Of a stretch of DNA of 63,162 bases, positions 42,375 to 51,068 are shown in pieces (position 1 is the stretch's first letter; each line of letters opens with the position of its first letter). This DNA is from Syntrophaceae bacterium UBA6252 (GTDB taxonomy: Bacteria; Desulfobacterota; Syntrophia; Syntrophales; UBA6807). The stretch lies in the NCBI GenBank assembly GCA_002441265.1, contig DJVQ01000040.1:12684-75845 (forward strand), given 5' to 3'. The notes beneath the pieces were generated by a model. The model worked only from the letters and a program-made list of their open reading frames with translations. It was not told the DNA's origin and ran no database searches. The position numbers and the translations under genes were made by a program.

Positions 42375-42941
42375 CTACAATTCATATCGGCACGCGACGT
42401 CTTTCCATTTATCCTGTACCCGGAGAATCAGTTCGCAGACCTCCCGCACCGCCCCCTTTCCGCCCGAAAGAGCGGTCACATAATCGGCCAGCCGCCGCAC
42501 GTGATCCGACGCGTCGGCCACGGCGGCGGAAAAACCCACCCGCCGGAACACGGGGGCATCGACGATGTCGTCCCCCATGTACGCGATCCGGCTGCCGTCG
42601 ATCCCGTGACGGGCCATGATCTCCTCGAGAACGGAAACCTTGTTTTTCGCCCCCTGGTACACTTCCTCGATGCCCAGGTCCCGGGCCCGGTGGGAGACGA
42701 CCCTCGAGGTCCGCCCCGTGAGCAGGATCACCCGGATCCCCGCCCGCTGGAGGAGCTTCAGACCGTGGCCGTCCCGGACGTGAAAATGCTTGATCTCCCG
42801 CCCGTCGTCGTCCATGATGATCCGCCCGTCGGTGAGCACGCCGTCCACGTCGGTGACGAAGTGGCTCACGGGGCGTATCCGCTCCCTGAGACCTTCGGAA
42901 ACGACGGTTTCCCGCATCCCTCTTTCCGGTTCCCCGGCCAT
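42375..42941 (-). CDS. kdsC: 3-deoxy-D-manno-octulosonate 8-phosphate phosphatase (KdsC)
   Basis: 188 residues from MAGEPERGM; its start shares one base with the kdsA stop (TAATG). C0-type HAD phosphatase: D31 and D33 (TDVDGVLTDG), LLTGRTS and the late GDDIVDAPVF. Removes phosphate from KDO-8-P. About 25 N-terminal residues precede the domain. The shorter of the KdsC types (no cap). Confidence 0.94.
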   Translation of the reverse strand: MAGEPERGMRETVVSEGLRERIRPVSHFVTDVDGVLTDGRIIMDDDGREIKHFHVRDGHGLKLLQRAGIRVILLTGRTSRVVSHRARDLGIEEVYQGAKNKVSVLEEIMARHGIDGSRIAYMGDDIVDAPVFRRVGFSAAVADASDHVRRLADYVTALSGGKGAVREVCELILRVQDKWKDVACRYEL

Positions 42942-43774
42942 TATTTCCCGTCCTCTTCCTTCACGATGTCGTCGATTTTCCGGAGCAACCGGAGCAGTTC
43001 CGGCACCCTTTCGAGTTCCAGGGAGTTGGGGCCGTCGCACAGCGCCCTGTCCGGGTCGGGGTGAACCTCGAAAAACAGTCCGTCCACGCCGGCGGCGACG
43101 GCGGCCCTGGCGAGGAACATCGCCATTTCCCGGTCTCCGCCCGACGCCGTTCCCGTCCCCCCGGGGAGCTGGACGCTGTGGGTCGCGTCGAAGATGACGG
43201 GATAGCCCGTTTTCCGGAGAATGGGGAGGGAGCGCATGTCCGCCACCAGGTTGTTGTACCCGAAGGTATAGCCCCGCTCCGTGATGACGACGTTCGCATT
43301 CCCCGCGGCGGCCGCCTTGTCCAGGATCATTCCGCCGTCCCAGGGGGCGACGAACTGCCCCTTCTTGATGTTCACGACCCGGGCGTTGCGGGCCACCTCC
43401 TGGAGGAAGTCGGTCTGCCGGCAGAGGAACGCGGGGACCTGGACCACGTCCAGGACCTCCGAGGCCGCCCGGATCTCCTCGAAACGGTGGACGTCGGACA
43501 GCACGGGAAGGGCGAACTCCCGCTTCACCCTGTCCAGGATCTCGAGCCCCTTTTCGAGGCCCGGGCCGCGGAAGGATTGCCGGGAGGTCCGGTTCGCCTT
43601 GTCGTAGGACGCCTTGAACACGAGCGGGACGTCCAGGGACCGGGCGATCTCCTTCAGCCTTCCGGCGACGCGCAGCGTCAGGTCCTCGCTCTCGATGACG
43701 CAGGGCCCCGCGACGAGGACGAAGGGACGCCCCCCTCCGATGACGACTCCCTGTCCGATCTCGACTTCTCTCAT
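42941..43774 (-). CDS. kdsA: 3-deoxy-8-phosphooctulonate synthase
   Basis: 277 residues. Condenses phosphoenolpyruvate with arabinose-5-phosphate to give KDO-8-P. Family marks: VAGPCVIESEDL near the start, FKASYDKANRTSRQSFRGPGL, VNIKKGQFVAPWD and FDATHSVQLPGG. A Cys in VAGPCVIESE could mark the metal-dependent class, but N/C at the metal position needs alignment. The TPR gene upstream overlaps by four bases. Confidence 0.96.
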   Translation of the reverse strand: MREVEIGQGVVIGGGRPFVLVAGPCVIESEDLTLRVAGRLKEIARSLDVPLVFKASYDKANRTSRQSFRGPGLEKGLEILDRVKREFALPVLSDVHRFEEIRAASEVLDVVQVPAFLCRQTDFLQEVARNARVVNIKKGQFVAPWDGGMILDKAAAAGNANVVITERGYTFGYNNLVADMRSLPILRKTGYPVIFDATHSVQLPGGTGTASGGDREMAMFLARAAVAAGVDGLFFEVHPDPDRALCDGPNSLELERVPELLRLLRKIDDIVKEEDGK

Positions 43775-45819
43775 TCCTTCTTCCCGTATTTCTGCTTCAG
43801 GATCTGTATCTTCATTTCCGGGATCTTCCTGGCCGCCCGATCCGACCCGGGATTCAACTGGTACGCCATGGTGTACGATTTCAGCGCCTTGTCGAATTCC
43901 CCCTTCTGCTCGTAGGCGGCCGCCAGGTTCAAATGGGTAGCGTCGTCCTCCCGGTCGTACTTGAGGGCCTTCAGGTAATTCTCGATGGCCCGGTCCGGGT
44001 CCCCCTTGAGGCTGTACGCCAGCCCCAGGCTCCCGTAAAGCTCGCCCCGCTTCGGTTCCATCTTGATCATCCGCCGGTAGAGCTTCACCGCCTCCCCGTA
44101 GTCCTTGCGCTTCATGGCGTATTCGGCAAGGGTCGTGAGAACCTCCAGGGTCGGTTTCGCGGCGGCAAGGCTTTCGTAGTGCTCCACCGCCTTCTTCGCG
44201 TCGCCCGAGGCCTCGTAAAGGACGGCGAGATCCCGGTGGATCTCGGGATCCTTCCAGCCCTTCTTCACCGCCGCCTCGTAACTCGCGGCGGCCTTGTCGT
44301 ATTTCTTCATCCCCCCGTAGGCCCTTCCGAGCCTGACAAGGAGGGACGGGTCGTCCGCTTTCCCGGCGAGGAACTTTTCATAGTACCCGGCCGCCTTCCC
44401 GTAATCCTTCTTCAACAGGAAGTGGTCGCCCAGCCCCGCCAGGGCATCCCGGTCGTCCGGGGCGACGGCCAGGACCTTTTCGTACTGCAGGGCGGCCTTG
44501 TCGTAAAGTTTCCGTTTTTCGTAGGCCATGGCGAGATTCAGGCGCACGGCCGTGTTCTTCGGGTCCAGGGACAGGGCCTTCTTGTAGTTGGCCACCTCCC
44601 TCCCCCACACACCGGCGCCGGAATAGGCGAGCCCCAGGTTGGCGTACGCCGCCGCGTTTTTCGGCTCCTTCCCGATGACCTTCCGGTACAGGGGGATGGC
44701 CTCCTTGTACCGGCCCGCCTTCAGATAGCCGTCGGCGAGGGCGTTCACCACGGAGGGGTTGTCCGGCTGCTGTTTCGACACGGACTCGTACAGTTCCAGG
44801 GCCTCCTTGTCGTCGCCCGCTTTCTCCAGGACCCGGGCCAGGCGGAAACGGACTTCCCCGCTGTCCCGGTTCAGGTCCAGGGAGGCCCGGTAGTTGGCGG
44901 CGGCCCGGTTCCACTGGCCGAGATTCTCGTAGGCGAAGCCGATGTTGGCATAGGCCCCGCCGTCCTTGGGATCCTGGCGGATGATTTCCCGGTACAGGGG
45001 GAGGACCTTCTCGTACCGGCCCGCCTTCAGGTAGATCCGGGAAAGCGCGTCGAGGGCCGTCCGGTCCCGGGGATCGGCGGCGAGGACCTTTTCGTATTCC
45101 CGGGTCCCCTTTTCCGTCATGCCCGCCTTCAGGTACAGCCCCGCCAGGGCCTTCCGGGTGTTCTCATCCCCCTTTTTATCCTCCAGGGCCCGGGTGAGGA
45201 ACTGGATCTGCTTCTTCACGTCCTCCGTCCTGCGGGCCTGGCGCAGCCAATCCTGGGCCGTGACGATCACCGCCGCCGGGACCCGGGCGATTTCCTTCCC
45301 CCGGTAGAACACGTGGATCCACGATTCCTTCCGCGGCCCCCCCCCGGGCTGTCCCGAAAGGGTCCGGTCCACGATGTCCACCCCCTTCAGGAGCCTCCTA
45401 AGATCGTTTTCCTCTCCCGCCCCTTCCACATCGACGGAAAAGCCGCTGCTGAGGAACGTGTCGGTTTCCACGGAAAGAACGACGAACTCGTCCCGGTACG
45501 TGATCTCCAGGGCCGCGTTCTTCCCGATCCGCAGGGTCTCCCCGTTCTTCTCCACCTCGAGGGAACGGAACTCGGGGGCCCTGCCCGCGACGACGGTTTC
45601 GACGGTCCCCCAGGCCCGGCGGGCGAAGGACGCCACGGACGATCCCCCGTCGGCCGTCATCCGGACCAGGACGCCGCCGGAGAAAAGGACAAGGAGGAGG
45701 ACGACGGCCGCCGCGACGGCGTATTTCCACCCCTTCCTTCCTCTTTTCCGCCATCGGTCCTCACGATCCCGGGGGTCGTGCTCCGAAACGGGTTTTTCGA
45801 TATCCAGCATCTTCGCCAT
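43771..45819 (-). CDS. Membrane-anchored TPR-repeat protein
   Basis: 682 residues. A cytosolic basic stretch, one membrane helix (about 33-52, YAVAAAVVLLLVLFSGGVLV), a periplasmic beta-type domain (about 75-205) and then at least thirteen TPR units (about 200-680) with the repeated pattern Y-x-KAIPLYRKVI-x2-EP-x3-A-YANLGLAY. It probably scaffolds protein interactions in the periplasm. Its place directly before kdsA with a 4-base overlap suggests a link to envelope assembly, but the partner is unknown. An ATG three codons into the frame is an alternative start. Confidence 0.88.
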   Translation of the reverse strand: MAKMLDIEKPVSEHDPRDREDRWRKRGRKGWKYAVAAAVVLLLVLFSGGVLVRMTADGGSSVASFARRAWGTVETVVAGRAPEFRSLEVEKNGETLRIGKNAALEITYRDEFVVLSVETDTFLSSGFSVDVEGAGEENDLRRLLKGVDIVDRTLSGQPGGGPRKESWIHVFYRGKEIARVPAAVIVTAQDWLRQARRTEDVKKQIQFLTRALEDKKGDENTRKALAGLYLKAGMTEKGTREYEKVLAADPRDRTALDALSRIYLKAGRYEKVLPLYREIIRQDPKDGGAYANIGFAYENLGQWNRAAANYRASLDLNRDSGEVRFRLARVLEKAGDDKEALELYESVSKQQPDNPSVVNALADGYLKAGRYKEAIPLYRKVIGKEPKNAAAYANLGLAYSGAGVWGREVANYKKALSLDPKNTAVRLNLAMAYEKRKLYDKAALQYEKVLAVAPDDRDALAGLGDHFLLKKDYGKAAGYYEKFLAGKADDPSLLVRLGRAYGGMKKYDKAAASYEAAVKKGWKDPEIHRDLAVLYEASGDAKKAVEHYESLAAAKPTLEVLTTLAEYAMKRKDYGEAVKLYRRMIKMEPKRGELYGSLGLAYSLKGDPDRAIENYLKALKYDREDDATHLNLAAAYEQKGEFDKALKSYTMAYQLNPGSDRAARKIPEMKIQILKQKYGKKE

Positions 45820-45973
45820 CCGGCCGGTCCGGCCCTTTATTCCTTACCGCCAACGGCGGTTGAATACCACATTTTTCCCCATTGTTCCAGGGTGGACGGT
45901 CCCCTCGGGAGCAAAGGGCGGACGCCGGCGGGTTCCCCGGACCGAGACAGCCCGGCGCGGTTTCCGCGTGTTT

Positions 45974-46726
45974 CTAAGACAAGGGGGGAAACATGGGCGA
46001 TCGGAGGAGCCCCATCCGGGCCAGCCGGTACCGGAGGGCCGTCCTGAGGCATCCGAAGCCGTAGACGACGCTCCTTTGGAAGTTGATGGAGGAGGCCTCC
46101 TCGAAATACCGGGTGGGGCAGCTCACCTCGGCGACTGTCGCGCCCCGCCACAGGATTTCCGCGAGAATCTCGTTGTCGAAAACGAAATCGTCCGAGTTCT
46201 CCTCGAGGGGGAGCCGTTCCAGCAGTTCCCTGGAAAAGGCCCGGTAGCCCGTGTGAAACTCGGACAGCTTGGCGTCCATGAGAAGATTTTCCACGAAGGT
46301 GAGAAAACGGTTCGCCGCGTAGCGCCACAGGGGCATGCCCCCTTTCAGGGCGTACCCCCCGAGAATCCGGGAACCGAGGACGCAGGGATACAGGCCGTTC
46401 CCGATGAGGGCGGCCATAGCCGGAATGAGCCGGGGCGTGTACTGGTAGTCGGGATGGACCATGATGATGATGTCCCCTCCCTCCTCGAGGGCAAGCCGGT
46501 AGCAGGTCTTCTGGTTCGCCCCGTACCCCCGGTTCCGCTCGTGGACGAACACCCTGGTCTTCGGCAGTCTCTCGGCGATCCGCGCCGTTTCGTCCCCGCT
46601 GGCGTCGTCGACGAGGATGATCTCGTCGACCACGTCCTGTTCCAGCACTTCCCCGTGGGTCTTGATCAGTGTCTCCGCCGCGTTGTACGCCGGCATGACG
46701 ACGATCACCTTCCGGCCCCTGTACAT
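45974..46726 (-). CDS. Family 2 glycosyltransferase (polyprenyl-phosphate type)
   Basis: 250 residues. GT-A fold marks: VVMPAYNAAETL at the start, VDDASGDET, RNRGYGANQKTCYRLA and a metal-binding HPDYQY. It has no C-terminal membrane helices, unlike GtrB or DPM1 fusions. It may transfer a sugar to undecaprenyl phosphate or to a glycan. It lies between the ALDH and TPR genes with no overlap, so it could belong to either unit. Confidence 0.88.
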   Translation of the reverse strand: MYRGRKVIVVMPAYNAAETLIKTHGEVLEQDVVDEIILVDDASGDETARIAERLPKTRVFVHERNRGYGANQKTCYRLALEEGGDIIIMVHPDYQYTPRLIPAMAALIGNGLYPCVLGSRILGGYALKGGMPLWRYAANRFLTFVENLLMDAKLSEFHTGYRAFSRELLERLPLEENSDDFVFDNEILAEILWRGATVAEVSCPTRYFEEASSINFQRSVVYGFGCLRTALRYRLARMGLLRSPMFPPLS

Positions 46727-46843
46727 GATCCGAATTCCCTCCCGCGGAAACGCCCGCGCCCTTTTCTTCGCACGAAAGGAACCCGGAACGCAACACGGAA
46801 AAGAGGGGGAAAAAGCCGGGACACTGGCTCCCCCCCCTCCCCC

Positions 46844-48370
46844 TCAGAGGGAGAAGAACCGGGAACCGTACATCAGCCTGGAAAACTGTCCGATACGGCG
46901 ATACATCTTATGGGAATACGGCTGCCAGAGGGGATTTTTGCCGACCTTCAACAGGGAATCCTCGTTGATGTGGTACGGATAGCACAGGTGCAGAAATCCC
47001 TCGTCGGAATGGGTGCGGCCGGTCCCGCTCATCTTGACCCCCTGCCAGGGGGTTTCCGGGAATCCGAAGCTGATGAGCGTCTCGTTGACCATCACCGTTC
47101 CCGCCTCGAGCCGCCTGGCGATGTTCCGGGCCCTGTCCGCGTCCCTGGAAAAAACGTACGCCGTCAGCCCGTATTCGGAGTCATTCGCCTTTTTGAGGGC
47201 TTCCTCGTCCGATTCCACCTTCATGATGGGAATCACCGGTCCGAAGGTCTCCTCCCGAATGACCAGCATGTCGTCCGTCGCGTCCGCGACCACGGTGGGC
47301 TCGAAAAACTGTCCGAGGCCCTCCTTGCGCCTGCCTCCCGCAAGGACCCGTGCCCCCCTGGACCGGGCGTCCTGAACCTGACGTTCGACGACTTCGATCT
47401 GTCTCGGGTCCACCATGGGGCCCATGTCCACCTCGCCCTTCAGGGGATCGCCCACGCGGAGACCGCGAACGCGCTCGACCACCTTTTCAACGAGCCCGTC
47501 GTACACGGCCGTGTGGGCGTACACCCTCCCCACGGACGCACAGGTCTGTCCTGCATTGGTCAGTGCGCCGAAAACGATGGAGGCCGTGGCCCGTTCGATG
47601 TCGGCGTCGGCGCACACGATGACCGGGTTCTTGCCGCCCAGTTCCATGCTGCAGGGGATCATCAGCCTTCCGCACATCTCCGAAATGCCCCGGCCCACCT
47701 GGGTCGAACCGGTGAAATTGACGTAATCGACGCCCATTTCGATCATCCGGGACCCCATCGCGCCGTCGGACGGAAGGACCTGATACAGGTCCGGCGACAG
47801 ACCCGCCCTGTCGAAAAGGTCCCTGATCTTCAACGCGATCAGCGGCGTCAGGCTGGCGGGCTTGTGAATCACGGCGTTCCCGGCGAGAAGGCTCATGAAA
47901 ACGGTGCCCGCCGGGATGGCAAAAGGGTAATTCCACGGGGAGATGACCAGCACGACCCCCCGGGGCCTGTAATGGATGAAGCTTCGCCTGTGCATGATCC
48001 AGCGCATCGGGATCCTGCGGTCGGCAAGGAGCTTCTTCGCCCGCCTCAGGAAATACGCCGCCACCATGTTGACCGTCAGCACCTCCGTCTGCATGGCTTC
48101 CTGCAGCGGCTTGCCGTTCTCGATGGCGATCAGTTCGGAAACCTTGTCGTTTTCCTCCGCAAGCGCCTGCTGGAATCTCTTCAGAACGGCGATCCGCCCG
48201 TCGATTCCGATATCCTCCCACTGCCGCTGGGCGGCTCGGGCCCGTGCTACGGCCGCCCGGACCTCTTCCTCGGTAAACGTGTTGATTTCATGAAGCACTT
48301 CGCCAGTAGAGGGATTTCGGACGGCGATCGTCCGGCCGGTTCCACCGGTATCGATGTTGAAATTGAACAT
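46844..48370 (-). CDS. NAD(P)-dependent aldehyde dehydrogenase
   Basis: 508 residues with the ALDH fold intact: cofactor segment SPWNYPFAIPAGTVFMSLLAGN, general base E243 (MELGGKNP) and nucleophile C277 (NAGQTCASVG). Oxidises an aldehyde to an acid with NAD(P)+. It resembles succinate-semialdehyde or medium-chain-type members. It is the last gene of the catabolic stretch, separated by 350 bases from the preceding gene, so membership of that pathway is likely but not certain. Confidence 0.9.
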   Translation of the reverse strand: MFNFNIDTGGTGRTIAVRNPSTGEVLHEINTFTEEEVRAAVARARAAQRQWEDIGIDGRIAVLKRFQQALAEENDKVSELIAIENGKPLQEAMQTEVLTVNMVAAYFLRRAKKLLADRRIPMRWIMHRRSFIHYRPRGVVLVISPWNYPFAIPAGTVFMSLLAGNAVIHKPASLTPLIALKIRDLFDRAGLSPDLYQVLPSDGAMGSRMIEMGVDYVNFTGSTQVGRGISEMCGRLMIPCSMELGGKNPVIVCADADIERATASIVFGALTNAGQTCASVGRVYAHTAVYDGLVEKVVERVRGLRVGDPLKGEVDMGPMVDPRQIEVVERQVQDARSRGARVLAGGRRKEGLGQFFEPTVVADATDDMLVIREETFGPVIPIMKVESDEEALKKANDSEYGLTAYVFSRDADRARNIARRLEAGTVMVNETLISFGFPETPWQGVKMSGTGRTHSDEGFLHLCYPYHINEDSLLKVGKNPLWQPYSHKMYRRIGQFSRLMYGSRFFSL

Positions 48371-48720
48371 GGATCCTCCCGATCAATTGATCATCGTTCC
48401 GTCTGCCCGACCGGCTCCGGGCGAGACCATCCCCTCTTGCGCCCCGGGGTCCGCCCCGCGGCGCATCGGGTTCCGACACCGCTATTCTGTTGTCCTCTCT
48501 TTCCCTGGCTTTTTCCGATACCCGATCTGGCTTGAACCGCCCGGCAACCCGTTCACCCCCCCCGTCGGGTCGAGGGGGTCCGGGGGGCCGCGGAAGAATC
48601 CCCGGGGCCCGCCGGAACGGCCTTATTTTGAAATCGTATGAAAAGACCGGAAGTTTCGTTCAATCCGGTCCGTGTTCGACCTTCTCCAAAGGACGCTGCG
48701 GCCGGGTATTCTCCGGCCGG
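48371..48720. other. 350-base intergenic region before the ALDH gene
   Basis: It holds a hairpin (CGGCCGG-N7-CCGGCCG, 48699-48719) directly after the stop of the thiolase-like gene, without a clear T-tract, and a poor promoter-like site (TTGAAC-N19-TACGAT near 48640-48665). I see no gene in it. Confidence 0.5.
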
Positions 48721-49869
48721 TCAGGCCTCCAGAATCAGCACCGACTGAAACTGTCCCGCGGGCCCGGAACTCGAGTGGGCCAGCGCGCACGACGCCCCTT
48801 TCACCTGCCGTTTCCCCGCTTCCCCCCTGAGCTGCAGCACCGATTCCGCCGCCCGGTACAGCCCCGCGATCATCATCGGGTTGCCGCAGAGCATTCCGCC
48901 GGACGGATTCACGCCGCACTTCCCGGGGCCTCCCTCCCGGAGGAACTCCCCTCCCCGGCCCTCGCCGCAAAGGCCGAGGCCCTCGAGCCAGAGGGGCTGC
49001 TGGTAGGCGAAGGCGTCGGTCAGCTCGACCACATCGAAGGCTTCCGCCGGGTTTGCGATTCCAGCCCTTGCGCAGGCCCTGCCCGCCGCTTTCCGGAGGG
49101 CGAAATTTCCGACGAGGTTCCTGTCCCCGAGAAAGTAGGAATCCATGCAGTTGCTGAAACCGGTGATCCACACGGGCTTGTCCGTGAATTCCCCGGCCCG
49201 TTCCTCCGACGCCAGCAGCATGCCCACGGCGCCGTCGGACACCGGCCACGCATGGAGCCTCCGGATGGGGTCGCACAGCATGGGGGAAGCCATCACCTTC
49301 CCTGGATCGACCGGTTGCCTGGCGTTGGCAAAGGGATTGTTCCCCCCGCATCTCCTGGCCCGCGCGACGACGCCGGCGAGGTCGCGATCGGAAACGTTCG
49401 ACGACGTCATGTACTGGCGGGCCTGGAGGGCGCAGGTGTTGGTGAAATCGAGACCGACGGCGCGGCCGTAGAACGGGTCGAATCCCAGGTTGGTGATCCT
49501 GTTGCGGCTTTCGCCCTGGGACTCCTTGCAGTGTCCCATCACGAGGACCAGATCCGCGTGCCCCGAAAGGATGACCGAGGCCCCGTAAGCGACCGCGTTC
49601 AGCCCTTCCTGGGCGATCTTCTCCTCCGCCCGGAAATGGGCGCCGAGAACGTCCGTCACCCCCCCGTCGGAGATGGTCCGGGCATCGAAGATGTCGTCGG
49701 AGCAGCTGACGACCATGTCTACGCCGCCCTCCTCCTCGAAATGAAAGCCCGCCTGCTTCCGGAGGTCTTCGAGGAGATCCAGCAGCATTCCCTGGAACCG
49801 CTCGTACCACAGATCGCTTTCATTCCTGCGCTGGGAAACGGCGCATACGGCCACTCGCTTCTTCTTCAC
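48721..49869 (-). CDS. Thiolase-fold protein lacking the catalytic Cys and His
   Basis: 382 residues with the two-half thiolase fold (SCP-x/Ltp type). The nucleophile region reads QEGLNAVAYGAS (87-98), with no Cys where thiolases have N-x2-CASG. The late GHP motif reads CGNPMM (N330 for His), and the ExHD motif reads ELTD (T284 for His). It therefore cannot do classical Claisen thiolysis. Homology to lipid-transfer-like aldolases or a structural partner role is inferred. It follows two acyl-CoA dehydrogenase genes in one run. Confidence 0.85.
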   Translation of the reverse strand: MKKKRVAVCAVSQRRNESDLWYERFQGMLLDLLEDLRKQAGFHFEEEGGVDMVVSCSDDIFDARTISDGGVTDVLGAHFRAEEKIAQEGLNAVAYGASVILSGHADLVLVMGHCKESQGESRNRITNLGFDPFYGRAVGLDFTNTCALQARQYMTSSNVSDRDLAGVVARARRCGGNNPFANARQPVDPGKVMASPMLCDPIRRLHAWPVSDGAVGMLLASEERAGEFTDKPVWITGFSNCMDSYFLGDRNLVGNFALRKAAGRACARAGIANPAEAFDVVELTDAFAYQQPLWLEGLGLCGEGRGGEFLREGGPGKCGVNPSGGMLCGNPMMIAGLYRAAESVLQLRGEAGKRQVKGASCALAHSSSGPAGQFQSVLILEA

Positions 49870-49917
49870 GTCGCCTCGCTCCCTTTTTGCCGGCGGTTCA
49901 TCGACGCACCGCCGGGT

Positions 49918-51057
49918 TCATTGTTTTCCCTGCCGGTCCAGGCTGTCGCCGGCGATCCGCGAGCGGAGCGCCCCGGACGATCCGAATACCGCGCCGGCAA
50001 TCCTCGCATCCCTGAAACAGCGCTCGATCCCCTCATTTCCGACATCGCCGCCGGCCGTGTGCACCTGCATCCCGAGATCGGCGATTTTCTCCACCGATTC
50101 GCCCGTGAAGAGCCTGGCGCACGCGGCGAGAATGCCGTACTCCGGGTCCCCCGAGGCCATCGCCCATGCCGCCCGCAGCACCAGGAGCCGTCCGATGTCG
50201 ATCATCGTGAACATGGTCGCCAGCCTGGCGCCCACGTCCTCGAGAAGGCCCAGGGGCTTCCCGAAGGCCGTTTTCCTTTTCGCATATTCCCGTGTCAGCT
50301 CCAAGCAGGAATTTCCGACCCCCAGGGAAAGAACCGAAGCGGCGAGGAGGAGGTTTTCCGTCACCGCCTCGATCTGTTCCTGCCCCGATCCTTCCTTCCC
50401 CAGAACGGCTTCCGGGGGCGCGAAACAGTCGCGCATCTCGATGCCGGCGGCGGAAAGCCCGCGCAATCCCAGAAGTTCGACCGGCTTTCCGATCCGAAGG
50501 CCCTTCGTCCTGCGGTTGAGGATGAAAAACGTCGCGTCGCTCCCCGGTCCCGATTCCGCAAGGACGAGAAAGGCGTCCGCCGCGGGGGCCCCGATCACGA
50601 AGGGATCCGTTCCCCCGAGCACCCACCCGTTCTTCTTTCTTTCAGCCCTGGGAACGCTTCCGCCGATTCCGGACACGGCCATGGAACCGCCGCAGGCGAC
50701 GGTCCCGAGGAATTCCCCCCGGCGGAGGCCCGGCAGGCGTTCACCCTTCTGGGACGCCGTTCCGAAGCGCTGGAGGAGCATCCCGAACCCGGCGGCGGAA
50801 ACCGCCGCCGCGAGGAAAGTCGAGGGACACATCCCGGCAAGGTCCTCGCCGGCGATGCACCAGATCATGGGGTCGCCTTCGAGAATCATGTCCAGGAAGC
50901 CGGTCCTCCCGAGCGTGTTCATGTTCTCCCGGATGAGGAGCGCCCTCCGGGACCGGTTTTTCTCGAGGAGATCGCGGTTCGGCGCGACGGCGTAAAGGAA
51001 TTCGCTGTTCATCCTGAAGCGCGTCCCGACCTGCTCCTTCGTCATTTCATAGTTCAT
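49918..51057 (-). CDS. Divergent acyl-CoA dehydrogenase, no recognisable catalytic Glu
   Basis: 379 residues with the acyl-CoA dehydrogenase fold but poor motifs. The usual YEGT-type segment reads VFGSSGALRS, without Glu, and by my hand alignment the helix-G alternative position is Asn. It keeps part of the FAD-site pattern (KRKTAFGKPLGLLEDVGARLA). It is adjacent to another acyl-CoA dehydrogenase gene with 11 bases between, so the two may form an alpha2-beta2 enzyme like ChsE1-ChsE2 of steroid degraders, one subunit being non-catalytic. Confidence 0.85.
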   Translation of the reverse strand: MNYEMTKEQVGTRFRMNSEFLYAVAPNRDLLEKNRSRRALLIRENMNTLGRTGFLDMILEGDPMIWCIAGEDLAGMCPSTFLAAAVSAAGFGMLLQRFGTASQKGERLPGLRRGEFLGTVACGGSMAVSGIGGSVPRAERKKNGWVLGGTDPFVIGAPAADAFLVLAESGPGSDATFFILNRRTKGLRIGKPVELLGLRGLSAAGIEMRDCFAPPEAVLGKEGSGQEQIEAVTENLLLAASVLSLGVGNSCLELTREYAKRKTAFGKPLGLLEDVGARLATMFTMIDIGRLLVLRAAWAMASGDPEYGILAACARLFTGESVEKIADLGMQVHTAGGDVGNEGIERCFRDARIAGAVFGSSGALRSRIAGDSLDRQGKQ

Positions 51058-51068
51058 CGGGTCTTCCT

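Noticed and set aside
45374..48535. A 1053-residue plus-strand open frame
   Set aside because: It runs across three minus-strand genes with clear domain signatures and shows no motif of its own.
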